Assembly (NCBI RefSeq): GCF_014145325.1
Contig: NZ_JACHTF010000009.1
Span: 1 to 64,000, forward strand
Length of the DNA: 64,000 nt
Direction: 5' to 3'
Origin: Marilutibacter spongiae
GTDB taxonomy: Bacteria; Pseudomonadota; Gammaproteobacteria; Xanthomonadales; Xanthomonadaceae
Under the pieces are notes generated by a model, which was given only the letters and a program-made list of their open reading frames with translations, was not told where the DNA came from and did no database searches. Shown here one piece after another: positions 14,618-23,829 of the stretch (position 1 is its first letter; the number at the start of each line of letters is the position of its first letter). Position numbers and translations under genes: made by a program.

Positions 14618-15289
14618 TCAGAAGCCGCTGCGGCGCCGCATCTGGCGCGCGATGCCGGCACGGGCCACCAGCGCGAAGGCCCCGCCGAAGGCGAAGCCCG
14701 CCAGGTGGGCCGACCAGGCCACGGTGCCGAAGGCCGGGCCGATGTAGGTGAACAGGATCTGCAACAGGCCCCAGGTGCCGATCAGCAGCGACGCCGGCAC
14801 GCGCAGGAACTGCAAGTACAGGCCCAGCGGCAACACCACGCCGAGCTTGGCCTGGGGGAACAGCGCCAGGTAGGCGCCGATCAGGGCCGAGACCGCGCCG
14901 CTGGCGCCGATGATGACGCGATCGGGGGTGCTGATCGAGATCACCGCGGCCAGGTTGGCGATCGCGCCGCCGAGCAGGAACACCGCCAGCAGGCGCCAGG
15001 GACCCATGATCCGCTCGGCGGGCAGGCCGAAGATCAGCAGGAACACCAGGTTGCCCAGCAGGTGCGCCCAGTCGGCATGCATGAACACCGCGGTGAACAG
15101 GCGTTGCCAGTCATGGAGCGAGGCCGGGCTCAGCCCGCCCGAAAGCGCGCCCCAGTCCTGGATCAGGGCGGCCTGCCGGCCCATCGGCTGGAAGGTGGTC
15201 CAGGCGAAACAGACCCACAGGACCGCGAAGAGGAGCGGCGTTGCCCAGCGGGGGGACTGCTTTCCTCGGGAGGGAACGGCTATGAACAT
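14618..15289 (-). CDS. Rhomboid family intramembrane serine protease
   Basis: This is a 223-residue membrane protein with about six hydrophobic helices. It has the rhomboid pattern: MHADWAHLLGN before the second helix, catalytic Ser130 in GASGAVS and catalytic His195 in SAHLAGFAFGG. Rhomboids cut substrates within the membrane; no target is evident here. The ATG at 15289 follows GGGAGGGAACGGC. It stands alone, divergent from the FadL-type gene. Confidence 0.92.
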   Translation of the reverse strand: MFIAVPSRGKQSPRWATPLLFAVLWVCFAWTTFQPMGRQAALIQDWGALSGGLSPASLHDWQRLFTAVFMHADWAHLLGNLVFLLIFGLPAERIMGPWRLLAVFLLGGAIANLAAVISISTPDRVIIGASGAVSALIGAYLALFPQAKLGVVLPLGLYLQFLRVPASLLIGTWGLLQILFTYIGPAFGTVAWSAHLAGFAFGGAFALVARAGIARQMRRRSGF

Positions 15290-15427
15290 CGGAACCGGGT
15301 ACTCGGAATCGGGTGTGCGAAGCGGGCAGCATGACCACTGGGACTGGCCGTCGACCCTGGCTGTGGACCATAAGGCATGCGCGCAGGCCGATGCATCCGA
15401 TACCCCCCGGAACCATGACGCAAGTAG

Positions 15428-15455
15428 TTAATAACCGGTTAACACGCGTTATAGT
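15428..15455 (+). promoter_or_regulatory. Promoter with embedded palindrome, FadL-type gene
   Basis: TTAATA (15428-15433, 4 of 6) and TATAGT (15450-15455, 5 of 6) are spaced by 16 bases. The spacer holds the perfect palindrome TAACCGGTTA (15432-15441), placed where a bound repressor would block polymerase. The leader would be about 105 bases. Confidence 0.5.
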
Positions 15456-15567
15456 ACATACGGCGTCGTATGTCGGGAGGGGTTTCCGGCACGCAAGGAC
15501 CGGCAAGCCGGACCTGGGCGAACGACCCGGGAAGACCCAAATAACACTCCAATGGAGACAACACTCT

Positions 15568-16932
15568 ATGCAACACGCAGACCGCATCATCCGCCTGTCG
15601 GCGCTCGCCCTGGGCATCACCGGCGCGCTGGCCGTGGGCCAGGTCCATGCTTCGGGTTTCCAGCTCAAGGAAAACAGCGCCAAGGCGCTCGGCAACGCGT
15701 TCGCCGGCGCGGGCGTGCGCACCGATGACGCCTCGGTGGTGACCAACAACCCGGCCTCGATGACGCAGCTCCAGGGCACGACCACCGTGCAGCTGGACGT
15801 CACCGCCGTCGACCTGAACTACGAAGCCGACGGCGTCAGCGGCACAGACGTGCTGGGCCAGCCGCTCAGCGGCGGCAACGGCGGCCAGGCCGGCGACGTC
15901 ACCCCGGTCCCGGCGTTCTCGATCGTGCACCGCTTCGACGACACCGGCGCCGCGATCGGCGCGATGGTCAGCGCTCCGTTCGGCCTGAAGACCGAGTACG
16001 ACCGCGACTGGGTGGGCCGCTACTACGCCGCCACGTCCGACGTGCAGATCGTCGACCTGACCCTGGCCGGCGCGCTCGACATCACCGACCGCTTCTCGGT
16101 CGGCGTGGGTGCGATCTTCTCGCGCGCCGACGTGACCCTTTCCAAGTCGGTCGACTTCGGTACCGCGCTGTTCGGCAACCCGGCCACCCGCCCGCTGCCC
16201 TTCGCCCGCCCGCAGGCGGCCGACGGCTTCGCGGACGTGCAGGGCGACGGCACCGGCTTCGGCTGGCTGGTCGGCGCCAACCTGCGTCCGACCGACAAGC
16301 TGACCCTGGGCCTGTCGCACCGCTCCGAGATCGACTACGAGCTCGACGGCGACGTGGACTGGACCGTGCCGGCCAACGTGCGCGCGGTGTTCGACTCCAG
16401 CCCGATGACCCGCGTGCTGTTCAACGACGGTGGCGTCACCGCCAACCTGACCACGCCGGCGATCACCACGCTGGACGCGAACTACCAGTTCACCGAGGCG
16501 TTCTCGATGGCGGCCACCGTGTCGCGCACCAACTGGGAATCGCTGCGCGAGGTCCGCATCGACTTCGACAACCCGGATCCGGATTCGGCCGAGGAGTTCG
16601 ACTGGCAGAACACCACCTACTGGTCGATCGGCGGCGAGTACAAGCTCAACGACGCCTGGACCCTGCGCGCCGGTTACGCCCAGGACGAGACGCCGACCCA
16701 CATCGAGACGCGCACCCCGCGCCTGCCCGACGCCGACCGCAACTGGTACTCGATCGGTGCGACCTGGGCGCTGAGCGACGCGTTCGAGATGAGCTTCGGC
16801 TACACCTACATCCAGCCGAAGGATCCGAAGATCGACATCGTCACCCCGCCGGCGGCCGGTGGCCAGCGCCTGGCCGGCGACTTCGACGGCGACGCCAACC
16901 TGTTCGCGATCTCGGGCCAGTACCGCTTCTGA
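15568..16932 (+). CDS. FadL/TodX-type outer membrane transport protein
   Basis: This is a predicted 14-strand outer membrane channel for long-chain fatty acids or other hydrophobic compounds, 454 residues. A signal peptide (1-29, ending VHA) is followed by the conserved plug start SGFQLKENSAKALGNAFAG and VVTNNPASM. The protein ends in a C-terminal aromatic (ISGQYRF), as outer membrane barrels do. The ATG at 15568 follows AATGGAGACAAC. It is a single-gene unit with its own promoter and a strong terminator. FadL paralogues differ in substrate, so the exact ligand is open. Confidence 0.93.
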   Translation: MQHADRIIRLSALALGITGALAVGQVHASGFQLKENSAKALGNAFAGAGVRTDDASVVTNNPASMTQLQGTTTVQLDVTAVDLNYEADGVSGTDVLGQPLSGGNGGQAGDVTPVPAFSIVHRFDDTGAAIGAMVSAPFGLKTEYDRDWVGRYYAATSDVQIVDLTLAGALDITDRFSVGVGAIFSRADVTLSKSVDFGTALFGNPATRPLPFARPQAADGFADVQGDGTGFGWLVGANLRPTDKLTLGLSHRSEIDYELDGDVDWTVPANVRAVFDSSPMTRVLFNDGGVTANLTTPAITTLDANYQFTEAFSMAATVSRTNWESLREVRIDFDNPDPDSAEEFDWQNTTYWSIGGEYKLNDAWTLRAGYAQDETPTHIETRTPRLPDADRNWYSIGATWALSDAFEMSFGYTYIQPKDPKIDIVTPPAAGGQRLAGDFDGDANLFAISGQYRF

Positions 16933-16954
16933 TCGGACTCGCGAACGCTGCAAG

Positions 16955-16987
16955 AAAAAAGCCCCGCATATGCGGGGCTTTTTTTTG
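16955..16987. terminator. Strong bidirectional terminator after the FadL-type gene
   Basis: An 18-bp perfect palindrome (16961-16978) is flanked by an A run on the left and a T run on the right, so it would work in both directions. The stretch from here to 17130 shows no gene I can support. Confidence 0.9.
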
Positions 16988-17130
16988 GTTCTTCTCCCAA
17001 CTGAGGGGGGCAGGGTGCGATGGCGGATGGTTTTGCGCCTTATAAACCCGGCGGTTCCATCCCCTGCCCAGCGCAGCGCGCTGGGCGTTCGGCCAGACCG
17101 TGCGGCAGTGCCGCGCAAGCAGTCCCTCAC

Positions 17131-17146
17131 CCCAGCGTTCGCTGGG
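17131..17146. repeat. REP-like palindrome (second copy)
   Basis: CCCAGCG-TT-CGCTGGG shares its core with the element at 24-43 and, like it, is followed by a GATGACGG-type flank (GTCAT on the other strand). It lies in the fadL-putA intergenic region. Confidence 0.55.
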
Positions 17147-17206
17147 ATGACGGCGGAAAGCGGTTGTGACGGCTGCAATGCGTTCCGCCATCGCACCCTG
17201 ATCACG

Positions 17207-17297
17207 AATCAGCAATCAGCAATCAGCAATCAGCAATCAGCAATCAGCAATCAGCAATCAGCAATCAGCAATCAGCAATCAGCAATCAGCAATCAGC
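17207..17297. repeat. Heptamer tandem array (AATCAGC x13)
   Basis: Thirteen exact copies of the 7-mer AATCAGC fill 91 bases with no mismatch. The array ends 9 bases beyond the putA stop codon. A perfect short array like this can change copy number by replication slippage. It is not a CRISPR, because there are no spacers. Confidence 0.97.
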
Positions 17298-17306
17298 ACC
17301 AACCCA

Positions 17307-20300
17307 TCACTCGCCCAGCGTCAACAGCGAGGCGTTGCCGCCGGCGGCGGTGGTGTTGATGGTCACCGTCTTCTCGGTCACGAAACGCGTCAGGTAGTGC
17401 GGACCCCCGGCCTTGGGGCCGGTGCCGGACAGGTTCTGGCCGCCGAAGGGCTGCACGCCGACGATCGCGCCGATCTGGTTGCGGTTGACGTAGCAATTGC
17501 CGACCTTGATCGCCGAGGTGATCTTCTCGACCGTCTCGTCGATCCGCGAGTGGATGCCCAGGGTGAGGCCGAAACCGGTGGCGTTGATCGCGTCGATCAC
17601 CGCGTCCAGCTCGTTCGCCTTCCAGCGGATCACGTGCAGCACCGGCCCGAAGATCTCCTTGTGCAACTGGTCCAGCGACTGAAGCTCGTAGGCGCGCGGG
17701 GCGAAGAAGGTGCCGTGCGCGGTCTCGTCGCTCGACGCCACGGTGGCGATGTGGCGGGCCTCGTAGTCCATGCGCACGGCGTGCTGCTCGAGGTTGTCCA
17801 GTGCGTCCTGGTCGATCACCGGGCCGACGTCGGTCGACAGCAGGCCCGGATCGCCGAGGCGGAGCTCGGCCATCGCGCCGGCGAGCATCTCGACCACCTT
17901 GTCGGCGATATCGTCCTGCACGAACAGCACGCGCGCGGCCGAGCAGCGCTGGCCGGCGGAGGTGAAGGCCGAAGCCATCGCGTCCTTGACCAGTTGCTCC
18001 GGCAGGGCGGACGAGTCGGCGATCAGCGCGTTCTGGCCCCCGGTCTCGGCGATCAGCACGCCGATGGCGCCGTCGCGCGCGGCCAGGGCGCGGTTGATCG
18101 CCGCGGCGGTGTCGTTGGAGCCGGTGAAGGCGACGCCGGCCACGCGCGGGTCGCGGGTCAGGGCCGCGCCGACGATCGCGCCGTCGCCCGGGACGAACTG
18201 CAGCACGTCCTCCGGAACGCCGGCCTCGTGCAGCAGCTTCGTCGCCACGTAGCCGACCAGGTTGGTCTGTTCGGCCGGCTTGGCGATCACCGCGTTGCCG
18301 GTGGCCAGCGCCGCGGCGACCTGGCCGATGTAGATCGCCAGCGGGAAGTTCCAGGGGCTGATGCAGACGAACACGCCGCGACCGTGGAGTTCGAGCACGT
18401 TGGTCTCGCCGGTCGGGCCGGGCAGCGGCTCGGGGACGAACATCGTGCGGATCTGGTTGCCGTAGTAGCGCAGGAAGTCGACCGCCTCGCGCACCTCGCC
18501 GACGCCATCGGCGATCGTCTTGCCGGCATCGCGCGTGCACATGGCGATGAACTCGGGCATGCGCTCTTCCAGCAGGTCGGCGGCGTGCTCCAGGATCGCC
18601 GCGCGGCTCGCCGCCGGCAGGGCGTTCCATTTCGGCTGCGCGGCCACCGCGTTCTCGAGCGCCCGCTCCACGGTCGCGCCGTCGGCCGCGCGCCAGTAGC
18701 CCACCACCTCGCGCAGGTCGGCGGGGTTGGTCACCGCGATGCGCTCGCCGTCGTGGCTGGCGCCGGGCACCAGCGGTTCGGCGTACCAGTCGTCGCGGTA
18801 GGCGGCGTTGATGCGGTCGGCCAGTGCGCGGAGCTGGTCGTCGTTGGCGAGGTTGATGCCCATTGAATTGCTCCTGTCGCAATAAGGCAGGCGATCCGAA
18901 TAGCTGCGGTACAGGTCGACCGGCATCGGGATGTGCGGGTGGGGGATGGTGTCGAAGGCGGCGACGGTCTCGAGCGGGTCGCGGATGAGGTCCTCGACCG
19001 GTACGTCCTCGTCGGTGATGCGGTTGACGAAGCTGGAGTTGGCGCCGTTCTCGAGCAGGCGACGCACCAGGTAGGGCAGCAGGTCCTCGTGCGAGCCGAC
19101 CGGCGCGTAGACGCGGCAGGGCACGTCGAGGCGATCGGCGGGGATGACCTCGTCGTACAGGTCCTCGCCCATGCCGTGCAGCTTCTGGAACTCGAAGTCG
19201 ATGCGCGCGCTGCCTTCGCGCGCCATCGTGTGCACCGCCGCGATGGTGTGCGCATTGTGGGTGGCGAACATCGGATAGATCGATTCCGACGCGCCGAGCA
19301 TCTTCCGCGCGCACGCGAGATAGGACACGTCGGTGTTGGGCTTGCGGGTGAACACCGGGTAGCCGGGGTGGCATTCGACCTGCGCGCGCTTGATCTCGCT
19401 GTCCCAGTACGCGCCCTTGACCAGGCGCACCGGAATCCGGCGCCCATGACGCTTCGCCAGCGCGGCGATGAAGTCGATCACTTCCGGCGCGCGCTTCTGG
19501 TAGGCCTGGATCGCCAGGCCGTAGCCCTCCCAGCCTTCCAGCGAAGGGTCGGCGTAGGCGCCGGCGAACACGTCCAGGGAGAGCTCGAGGCGATCGGCTT
19601 CCTCGGCGTCGACGGTGAAGCCGATGCCGTAGGACTTCGCCAGCTGCGCCAGCTCCAGCACGCGCGGGGTGAGTTCGGCGACCACGCGCTGGCGCTTGAT
19701 GTGCTCGTAGCGCGGATGCAGGGCCGAGAGCTTCACCGAGATCGAGCCGGCGCCGAACACGCCGTCGCGGCCCTGGGCGGCATGGCCGTTGTCGCGGGTG
19801 TGCTTGCCGATCGCGTGGATCGCCTGCCGGTAGGCCTCCATGTAGCGCTGGGCGTCGGGCTCGGTCAGCGCGGCCTCGCCGAGCATGTCGAACGAGTAGC
19901 GGTAGTGGGCGTTGTTGCCCTTGCGCGCGCGCGCAAGGGCTTCGCCGATGTTGCGGCCCATCACGAACTGGTGGCCCATGATGCGCATCGCCTGGCGCAC
20001 CGCGAGGCGGATCACCGGCTCGCCGACGCGGCCGACCAGGCGCTTGAACGCGCCATGCACGTTGTGCTTGGTCTCGTCGGCCAGGTCGACCAGGTGGCCG
20101 GTGAGCATCAGGCCCCAGGTCGAGGCATTCACCAGCACCGACTCGGACTGGCCCATGTGGCGTTTCCAGTCGGCCTCGCCGAGCTTGTCGCGGATCAGCT
20201 TGTCGGTGGTCTCCTGGTCGGGGATGCGCAGCAGCGCCTCGGCCACGCACATCAGCAGCACGCCTTCCTCGCTGCCCAGGTCGTACTGGCGCATGAAGGC

Positions 20301-20558
20301 CTCGATGGCACCCTGGTCGTGCACCCGGGCGCGCACGCGGGCGACCAGGTCGGCGGCCTTGGCGCGGGTGGATTCCCGGGCCGCGTCGTCCATTCGGGCG
20401 GCCTCGAGCAGGGCGCGCACGTGTCCGGCCTCGTCGCGCAACCAGGCATGGGTGATCGCCGCGCGCTCGGCGGCGGGCGTGGAGGGCAGCTCCGGGCTGA
20501 TTAACAGGCGCGGCGAATGACCGCCGCAGGCAGCGGCAGTGCGGGTTTCAGAGGCCAT
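17307..20558 (-). CDS. putA: Bifunctional proline dehydrogenase / L-glutamate gamma-semialdehyde dehydrogenase
   Basis: This enzyme oxidises proline to glutamate in two steps at the inner face of the membrane, feeding electrons to quinone. It is 1083 residues from the ATG at 20558; an in-frame ATG 48 bases earlier is possible. A helical arm (about 40-160) precedes the FAD-dependent proline dehydrogenase barrel (about 170-530; RIPVRLVKGAYWD). The aldehyde dehydrogenase domain (about 560-1060) has catalytic Glu838 (AETGGQNAL) and Cys872 (AGQRCSAARV). There is no N-terminal ribbon-helix-helix domain, so unlike E. coli PutA it should not repress its own gene. It is a single-gene unit, and the heptamer array sits just past its stop. 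Confidence 0.97.
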   Translation of the reverse strand: MASETRTAAACGGHSPRLLISPELPSTPAAERAAITHAWLRDEAGHVRALLEAARMDDAARESTRAKAADLVARVRARVHDQGAIEAFMRQYDLGSEEGVLLMCVAEALLRIPDQETTDKLIRDKLGEADWKRHMGQSESVLVNASTWGLMLTGHLVDLADETKHNVHGAFKRLVGRVGEPVIRLAVRQAMRIMGHQFVMGRNIGEALARARKGNNAHYRYSFDMLGEAALTEPDAQRYMEAYRQAIHAIGKHTRDNGHAAQGRDGVFGAGSISVKLSALHPRYEHIKRQRVVAELTPRVLELAQLAKSYGIGFTVDAEEADRLELSLDVFAGAYADPSLEGWEGYGLAIQAYQKRAPEVIDFIAALAKRHGRRIPVRLVKGAYWDSEIKRAQVECHPGYPVFTRKPNTDVSYLACARKMLGASESIYPMFATHNAHTIAAVHTMAREGSARIDFEFQKLHGMGEDLYDEVIPADRLDVPCRVYAPVGSHEDLLPYLVRRLLENGANSSFVNRITDEDVPVEDLIRDPLETVAAFDTIPHPHIPMPVDLYRSYSDRLPYCDRSNSMGINLANDDQLRALADRINAAYRDDWYAEPLVPGASHDGERIAVTNPADLREVVGYWRAADGATVERALENAVAAQPKWNALPAASRAAILEHAADLLEERMPEFIAMCTRDAGKTIADGVGEVREAVDFLRYYGNQIRTMFVPEPLPGPTGETNVLELHGRGVFVCISPWNFPLAIYIGQVAAALATGNAVIAKPAEQTNLVGYVATKLLHEAGVPEDVLQFVPGDGAIVGAALTRDPRVAGVAFTGSNDTAAAINRALAARDGAIGVLIAETGGQNALIADSSALPEQLVKDAMASAFTSAGQRCSAARVLFVQDDIADKVVEMLAGAMAELRLGDPGLLSTDVGPVIDQDALDNLEQHAVRMDYEARHIATVASSDETAHGTFFAPRAYELQSLDQLHKEIFGPVLHVIRWKANELDAVIDAINATGFGLTLGIHSRIDETVEKITSAIKVGNCYVNRNQIGAIVGVQPFGGQNLSGTGPKAGGPHYLTRFVTEKTVTINTTAAGGNASLLTLGE

Positions 20559-20975
20559 GGTGACCACAGGCAGGACGGGGGAATCGGCGTAGTGTAGGGC
20601 CAGCATGGCACCCGACGCATCCCTTTTTCGAGGCCGTTGGAAACGGCAAAGCGGGTCGCTTTTCCATGCCTCGCCCAAATCGCCGCTGGTGGCGTCCAAA
20701 CCCTTGCCGGCAAAGGGTTTTGGACCATTCGGAGGCGTGTGGCGGAGGCGGGCTCGAACGCGGCTCTGCTTGCCCACCTGCGGCCCTGCGGCTACCATTT
20801 CACGGTTTTCCGTAGCGCCGGCCTCGGCGTGATGGGCCCCCGCTTGCCGCGATGGGCTCGCCAGCCACCTGATCCGGCCGGTCCCGGGCGTGCATTCCAC
20901 GCCGCGATCCCGGCTCCCAGGCAGCCCGCGGAGCGACGTAACCACCATCCAATGATTTATCGGGGCTCGAATCTG
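20559..20975. other. Divergent intergenic region, putA / cox operon
   Basis: No gene is supported. The region must hold promoters for putA and the cox operon, but I cannot assign them with confidence. One hairpin is clear: TCCAAACCCTTGCC at about 20694-20707 pairs with GGCAAAGGGTTTTGGA up to 20723, with two bulged bases. A smaller GCCGTT/AACGGC hairpin lies at about 20632-20647. Confidence 0.4.
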
Positions 20976-21968
20976 ATGAAAGCCGGTTGTTTCAAGCAGT
21001 GGGCAGTAGGTGTCGCCGTCATGGCGCTGCCGGTGCTTGCACAGGCGCAGGCGGCGGATCCCAAGCCGTGGCAGCTGAACATGGGCAAGGGCGTGACCCA
21101 CCTGTCCCACAACGCCTACGAGGCGCACATGCTGGCGCTGTGGATCTGCGTCGTCATCGGCGTGCTGGTCTTCAGCGCGATGGCGGTGGCGATGTTCAGG
21201 TTCCGCCACTCCAAGGGCGCCAAGCCGGACACCAGCTTCACCCACAGCACCAAGCTGGAGGTCATCTGGACGGTGGTGCCGGTCGTGCTGCTGGTGCTGA
21301 TGGCCTTCCCGGCCACCAGCAAGCTGATCAACATGTACGACACCCGCGACGCCGAGATGACCGTCAAGATCACCGGCTACCAGTGGATGTGGAAGTACGA
21401 CTACCTGGGCGAGGACGTGGGCTTCACCAGCCGCCTGGACCGCACCAGCGACCAGATCCGCCAGAGCGGCGTGCAGCCCAACATCGCCGACAACCCGCAC
21501 TACCTGCTGGAAGTCGACAACATGCTGGTGCTGCCGACGGACACCAAGATCCGCTTCGTGATCACCGCCGACGACGTCATCCACGCCTGGTGGGTGCCGG
21601 CGCTGGGCTGGAAGCAGGACGCGATCCCGGGCATCGTCAATGAAGCCTGGACCGAGATCGAGGCGCCGGGCATCTACCGCGGCCAGTGTGCGGAGCTGTG
21701 CGGCAAGGACCACGGCTTCATGCCGATCGTGGTCAAGGCCGTGCCCAAGGATGAATACCGCCAGTGGCTGGCCAGCCAGCGCGGCACGTCCGACGCCGAG
21801 GCCCCCGTGGTGCCGGCAGGCGCCGAAGGCAACGCGCCGGCGCAGCTGGACCCGCAGATGCTGGAGGACATCCAGCAGGGCGACGAGCCGACCGTCCCGG
21901 TCGATGCCGCGCCCGACGCTCCGGCTGAAGAAGCCGCCGCCCCCGAAGCCGCGCCCGTCGCCGGCTGA
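20976..21968 (+). CDS. ctaC: Cytochrome c oxidase subunit II
   Basis: This subunit carries the CuA centre and takes electrons from cytochrome c. It is 330 residues. A signal peptide (1-26) is followed by two membrane helices (about 51-74 and 95-117) and a periplasmic cupredoxin domain. CuA ligands are His203 (VIHAWW), Cys238, Glu240, Cys242, His246 and Met249. An acidic, Ala/Pro-rich tail of about 60 residues follows the cupredoxin fold, and I see no heme c motif. I chose the ATG at 20976, which puts the signal peptide at the N-terminus; an ATG 24 bases upstream is in frame. It is the first gene of the cox operon. Confidence 0.96.
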   Translation: MKAGCFKQWAVGVAVMALPVLAQAQAADPKPWQLNMGKGVTHLSHNAYEAHMLALWICVVIGVLVFSAMAVAMFRFRHSKGAKPDTSFTHSTKLEVIWTVVPVVLLVLMAFPATSKLINMYDTRDAEMTVKITGYQWMWKYDYLGEDVGFTSRLDRTSDQIRQSGVQPNIADNPHYLLEVDNMLVLPTDTKIRFVITADDVIHAWWVPALGWKQDAIPGIVNEAWTEIEAPGIYRGQCAELCGKDHGFMPIVVKAVPKDEYRQWLASQRGTSDAEAPVVPAGAEGNAPAQLDPQMLEDIQQGDEPTVPVDAAPDAPAEEAAAPEAAPVAG

Positions 21969-22000
21969 TCGATCGCCCCGTATTTTTCTGAGGTTAGGCC

Positions 22001-23629
22001 ATGGCCGTCACCCACGCTGACCCGCTCCACGACGAACACGCCCACGATGACCACGCCCACAAGCAGGGCTTCATCGAGCGCTGGTTCTTCTCGACCAACC
22101 ACAAGGACATCGGGACCCTGTACCTGGTGTTCAGCTTCATCATGTTCATCATCGGCGCCGGCATGTCGGTGGTCATCCGCACCGAGCTGATGCACCCGGG
22201 CCTGCAGCACGTCAGTCCCGAGTTCTTCAACTCCATGACCACCATGCACGCGCTGGTCATGATCTTCGGCGGCGTGATGCCGGCCTTCGTCGGCCTGGCC
22301 AACTGGATGATTCCGCTGCAGATCGGCGCGCCGGACATGGCGCTGCCGCGCATGAACAACTGGTCGTTCTGGATCCTGCCGTTCGCCTTCAGCCTGCTGC
22401 TGATGACCCTGTTCCTGGAGGGCGGCGGCCCGGCCGGCGGCTGGACCCTGTACCCGCCGCTGTCGCTGCAGGGCGGCAACAACGTCGCCTTCGTGATCTT
22501 CGCCATCCACATGATGGGCATCAGCTCGATCATGGGCGCGATCAACGTCATCGCGACGGTGCTGAACATGCGCGCGCCCGGCATCGACCTGCTGAAGATG
22601 CCGATCTTCTGCTGGACCTGGCTGATCACCGCGTTCCTGCTGATCGCGGTCATGCCGGTGCTCGCCGGCGCGGTCACCATGCTGCTGACCGACAAGTTCT
22701 TCGCCACCAGCTTCTTCAACGCGGCCGGCGGCGGCGACCCGGTGATGTTCCAGCACATCTTCTGGTTCTTCGGCCATCCCGAGGTCTACATCATGATCCT
22801 GCCGGCCTTCGGCGTGGTCTCGGAGATCATCCCGACCTTCAGCCGCAAGCCGCTGTTCGGCTACCAGGCCATGGTGTACGCGACCGCGTCGATCGCCTTC
22901 CTCTCGTTCATCGTGTGGGCCCACCACATGTTCACCGTCGGCATGCCGCTCGGTGGCGAGATCTACTTCATGTTCGCGACCATGCTGATCGCGATCCCGA
23001 CCGGCGTGAAGGTGTTCAACTGGGTCACCACCATGTGGCGCGGCTCGATCTCCTTCGAGGCGCCCATGCTGTGGGCCATCGCCTTCGTGATCCTGTTCAC
23101 CATCGGCGGCTTCTCGGGCCTGATGCTCGCGATCGTGCCGGCCGACTTCCAGTACCACGACACCTACTTCGTGGTCGCGCACTTCCACTACGTGCTGGTG
23201 ACCGGTGCGCTGTTCTCGATCATCGCCGCGGTCTACTACTGGTGGCCGAAGTGGACCGGGCGCATGTACAACGAAGGCATGGCCAAGTTCCATTTCTGGT
23301 GGACGATGGTCTTCGTCAACCTGCTGTTCTTCCCGCAGCACTTCCTGGGCCTGGCCGGCATGCCGCGCCGCATCCCGGACTACAACGTGGTGTTCGCGGA
23401 CTGGAACCTGGTCAGCTCGATCGGCGCCTTCGGCATGTTCGTCACGCCGTTCATGATGGCCTTCATCCTGTGGCGCTCGAAGGCCGCCGGCGTCAAGGCC
23501 GAGGCCCGCGCCTGGGACAGCGCGCGTGGCCTGGAATGGACCGTGCCCAGCCCGGCCCCGCACCACACCTTCGCCACACCGCCGGTGATCCGCGACGGCG
23601 ACCTCGCCCACGGCGACGTCACCCACTGA
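22001..23629 (+). CDS. ctaD: Cytochrome c oxidase subunit I
   Basis: This catalytic subunit reduces O2 at the heme a3-CuB site and pumps protons. It is 542 residues with twelve predicted helices. His83 (TTMHALVM) is a heme a ligand. The CuB His-Tyr pair is in FGHPEVYIM and the next two CuB His are in WAHHMFTVG. The distal HFHYVLVTGA holds heme ligands. The N-terminus is unusually rich in His and Asp (eight His in the first 20 residues), a possible metal-binding tail. A TGAGG ribosome site precedes the ATG. Confidence 0.98.
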   Translation: MAVTHADPLHDEHAHDDHAHKQGFIERWFFSTNHKDIGTLYLVFSFIMFIIGAGMSVVIRTELMHPGLQHVSPEFFNSMTTMHALVMIFGGVMPAFVGLANWMIPLQIGAPDMALPRMNNWSFWILPFAFSLLLMTLFLEGGGPAGGWTLYPPLSLQGGNNVAFVIFAIHMMGISSIMGAINVIATVLNMRAPGIDLLKMPIFCWTWLITAFLLIAVMPVLAGAVTMLLTDKFFATSFFNAAGGGDPVMFQHIFWFFGHPEVYIMILPAFGVVSEIIPTFSRKPLFGYQAMVYATASIAFLSFIVWAHHMFTVGMPLGGEIYFMFATMLIAIPTGVKVFNWVTTMWRGSISFEAPMLWAIAFVILFTIGGFSGLMLAIVPADFQYHDTYFVVAHFHYVLVTGALFSIIAAVYYWWPKWTGRMYNEGMAKFHFWWTMVFVNLLFFPQHFLGLAGMPRRIPDYNVVFADWNLVSSIGAFGMFVTPFMMAFILWRSKAAGVKAEARAWDSARGLEWTVPSPAPHHTFATPPVIRDGDLAHGDVTH

Positions 23630-23694
23630 TCCCCGTCCCACGGCGTCCGCACCCGCGTGCGGGCGCCCCGATCCAGGCAGCGTTTCCCATCGAC

Positions 23695-23829
23695 ATGACC
23701 GGCCCCGCAGACCCGCGCAATGACCTCGACGCCCGCCGCAAGGCGGCGCGGCGGACGGCCATCTGGGTCGCGCTGGTCGCGGTCGGCGTCTACGTGGCCT
23801 TCCTGCTCAGCGGGGTCATGGGCCAGTGA
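23695..23829 (+). CDS. Small single-helix membrane protein of the cox operon
   Basis: This is a 44-residue open reading frame: a charged start (about 1-21, Arg/Asp-rich) and then one membrane helix (about 22-41, TAIWVALVAVGVYVAFLLSG). Similar tiny proteins sit between ctaD and ctaG in other proteobacteria and are often called cytochrome oxidase small assembly proteins. It is easily missed by gene callers. Its TGA overlaps the ctaG GTG by four bases (GTGA), which supports real translation. A function in oxidase assembly is inferred from position. Confidence 0.75.
   Translation: MTGPADPRNDLDARRKAARRTAIWVALVAVGVYVAFLLSGVMGQ

Noticed and set aside
17207-17297. CRISPR array
   Set aside because: Repeats are 7 bp and directly joined, with no spacers and no cas genes nearby.
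20559-21713. Longer putA frame up to 21713
   Set aside because: That part overlaps ctaC in antisense and matches no PutA sequence.
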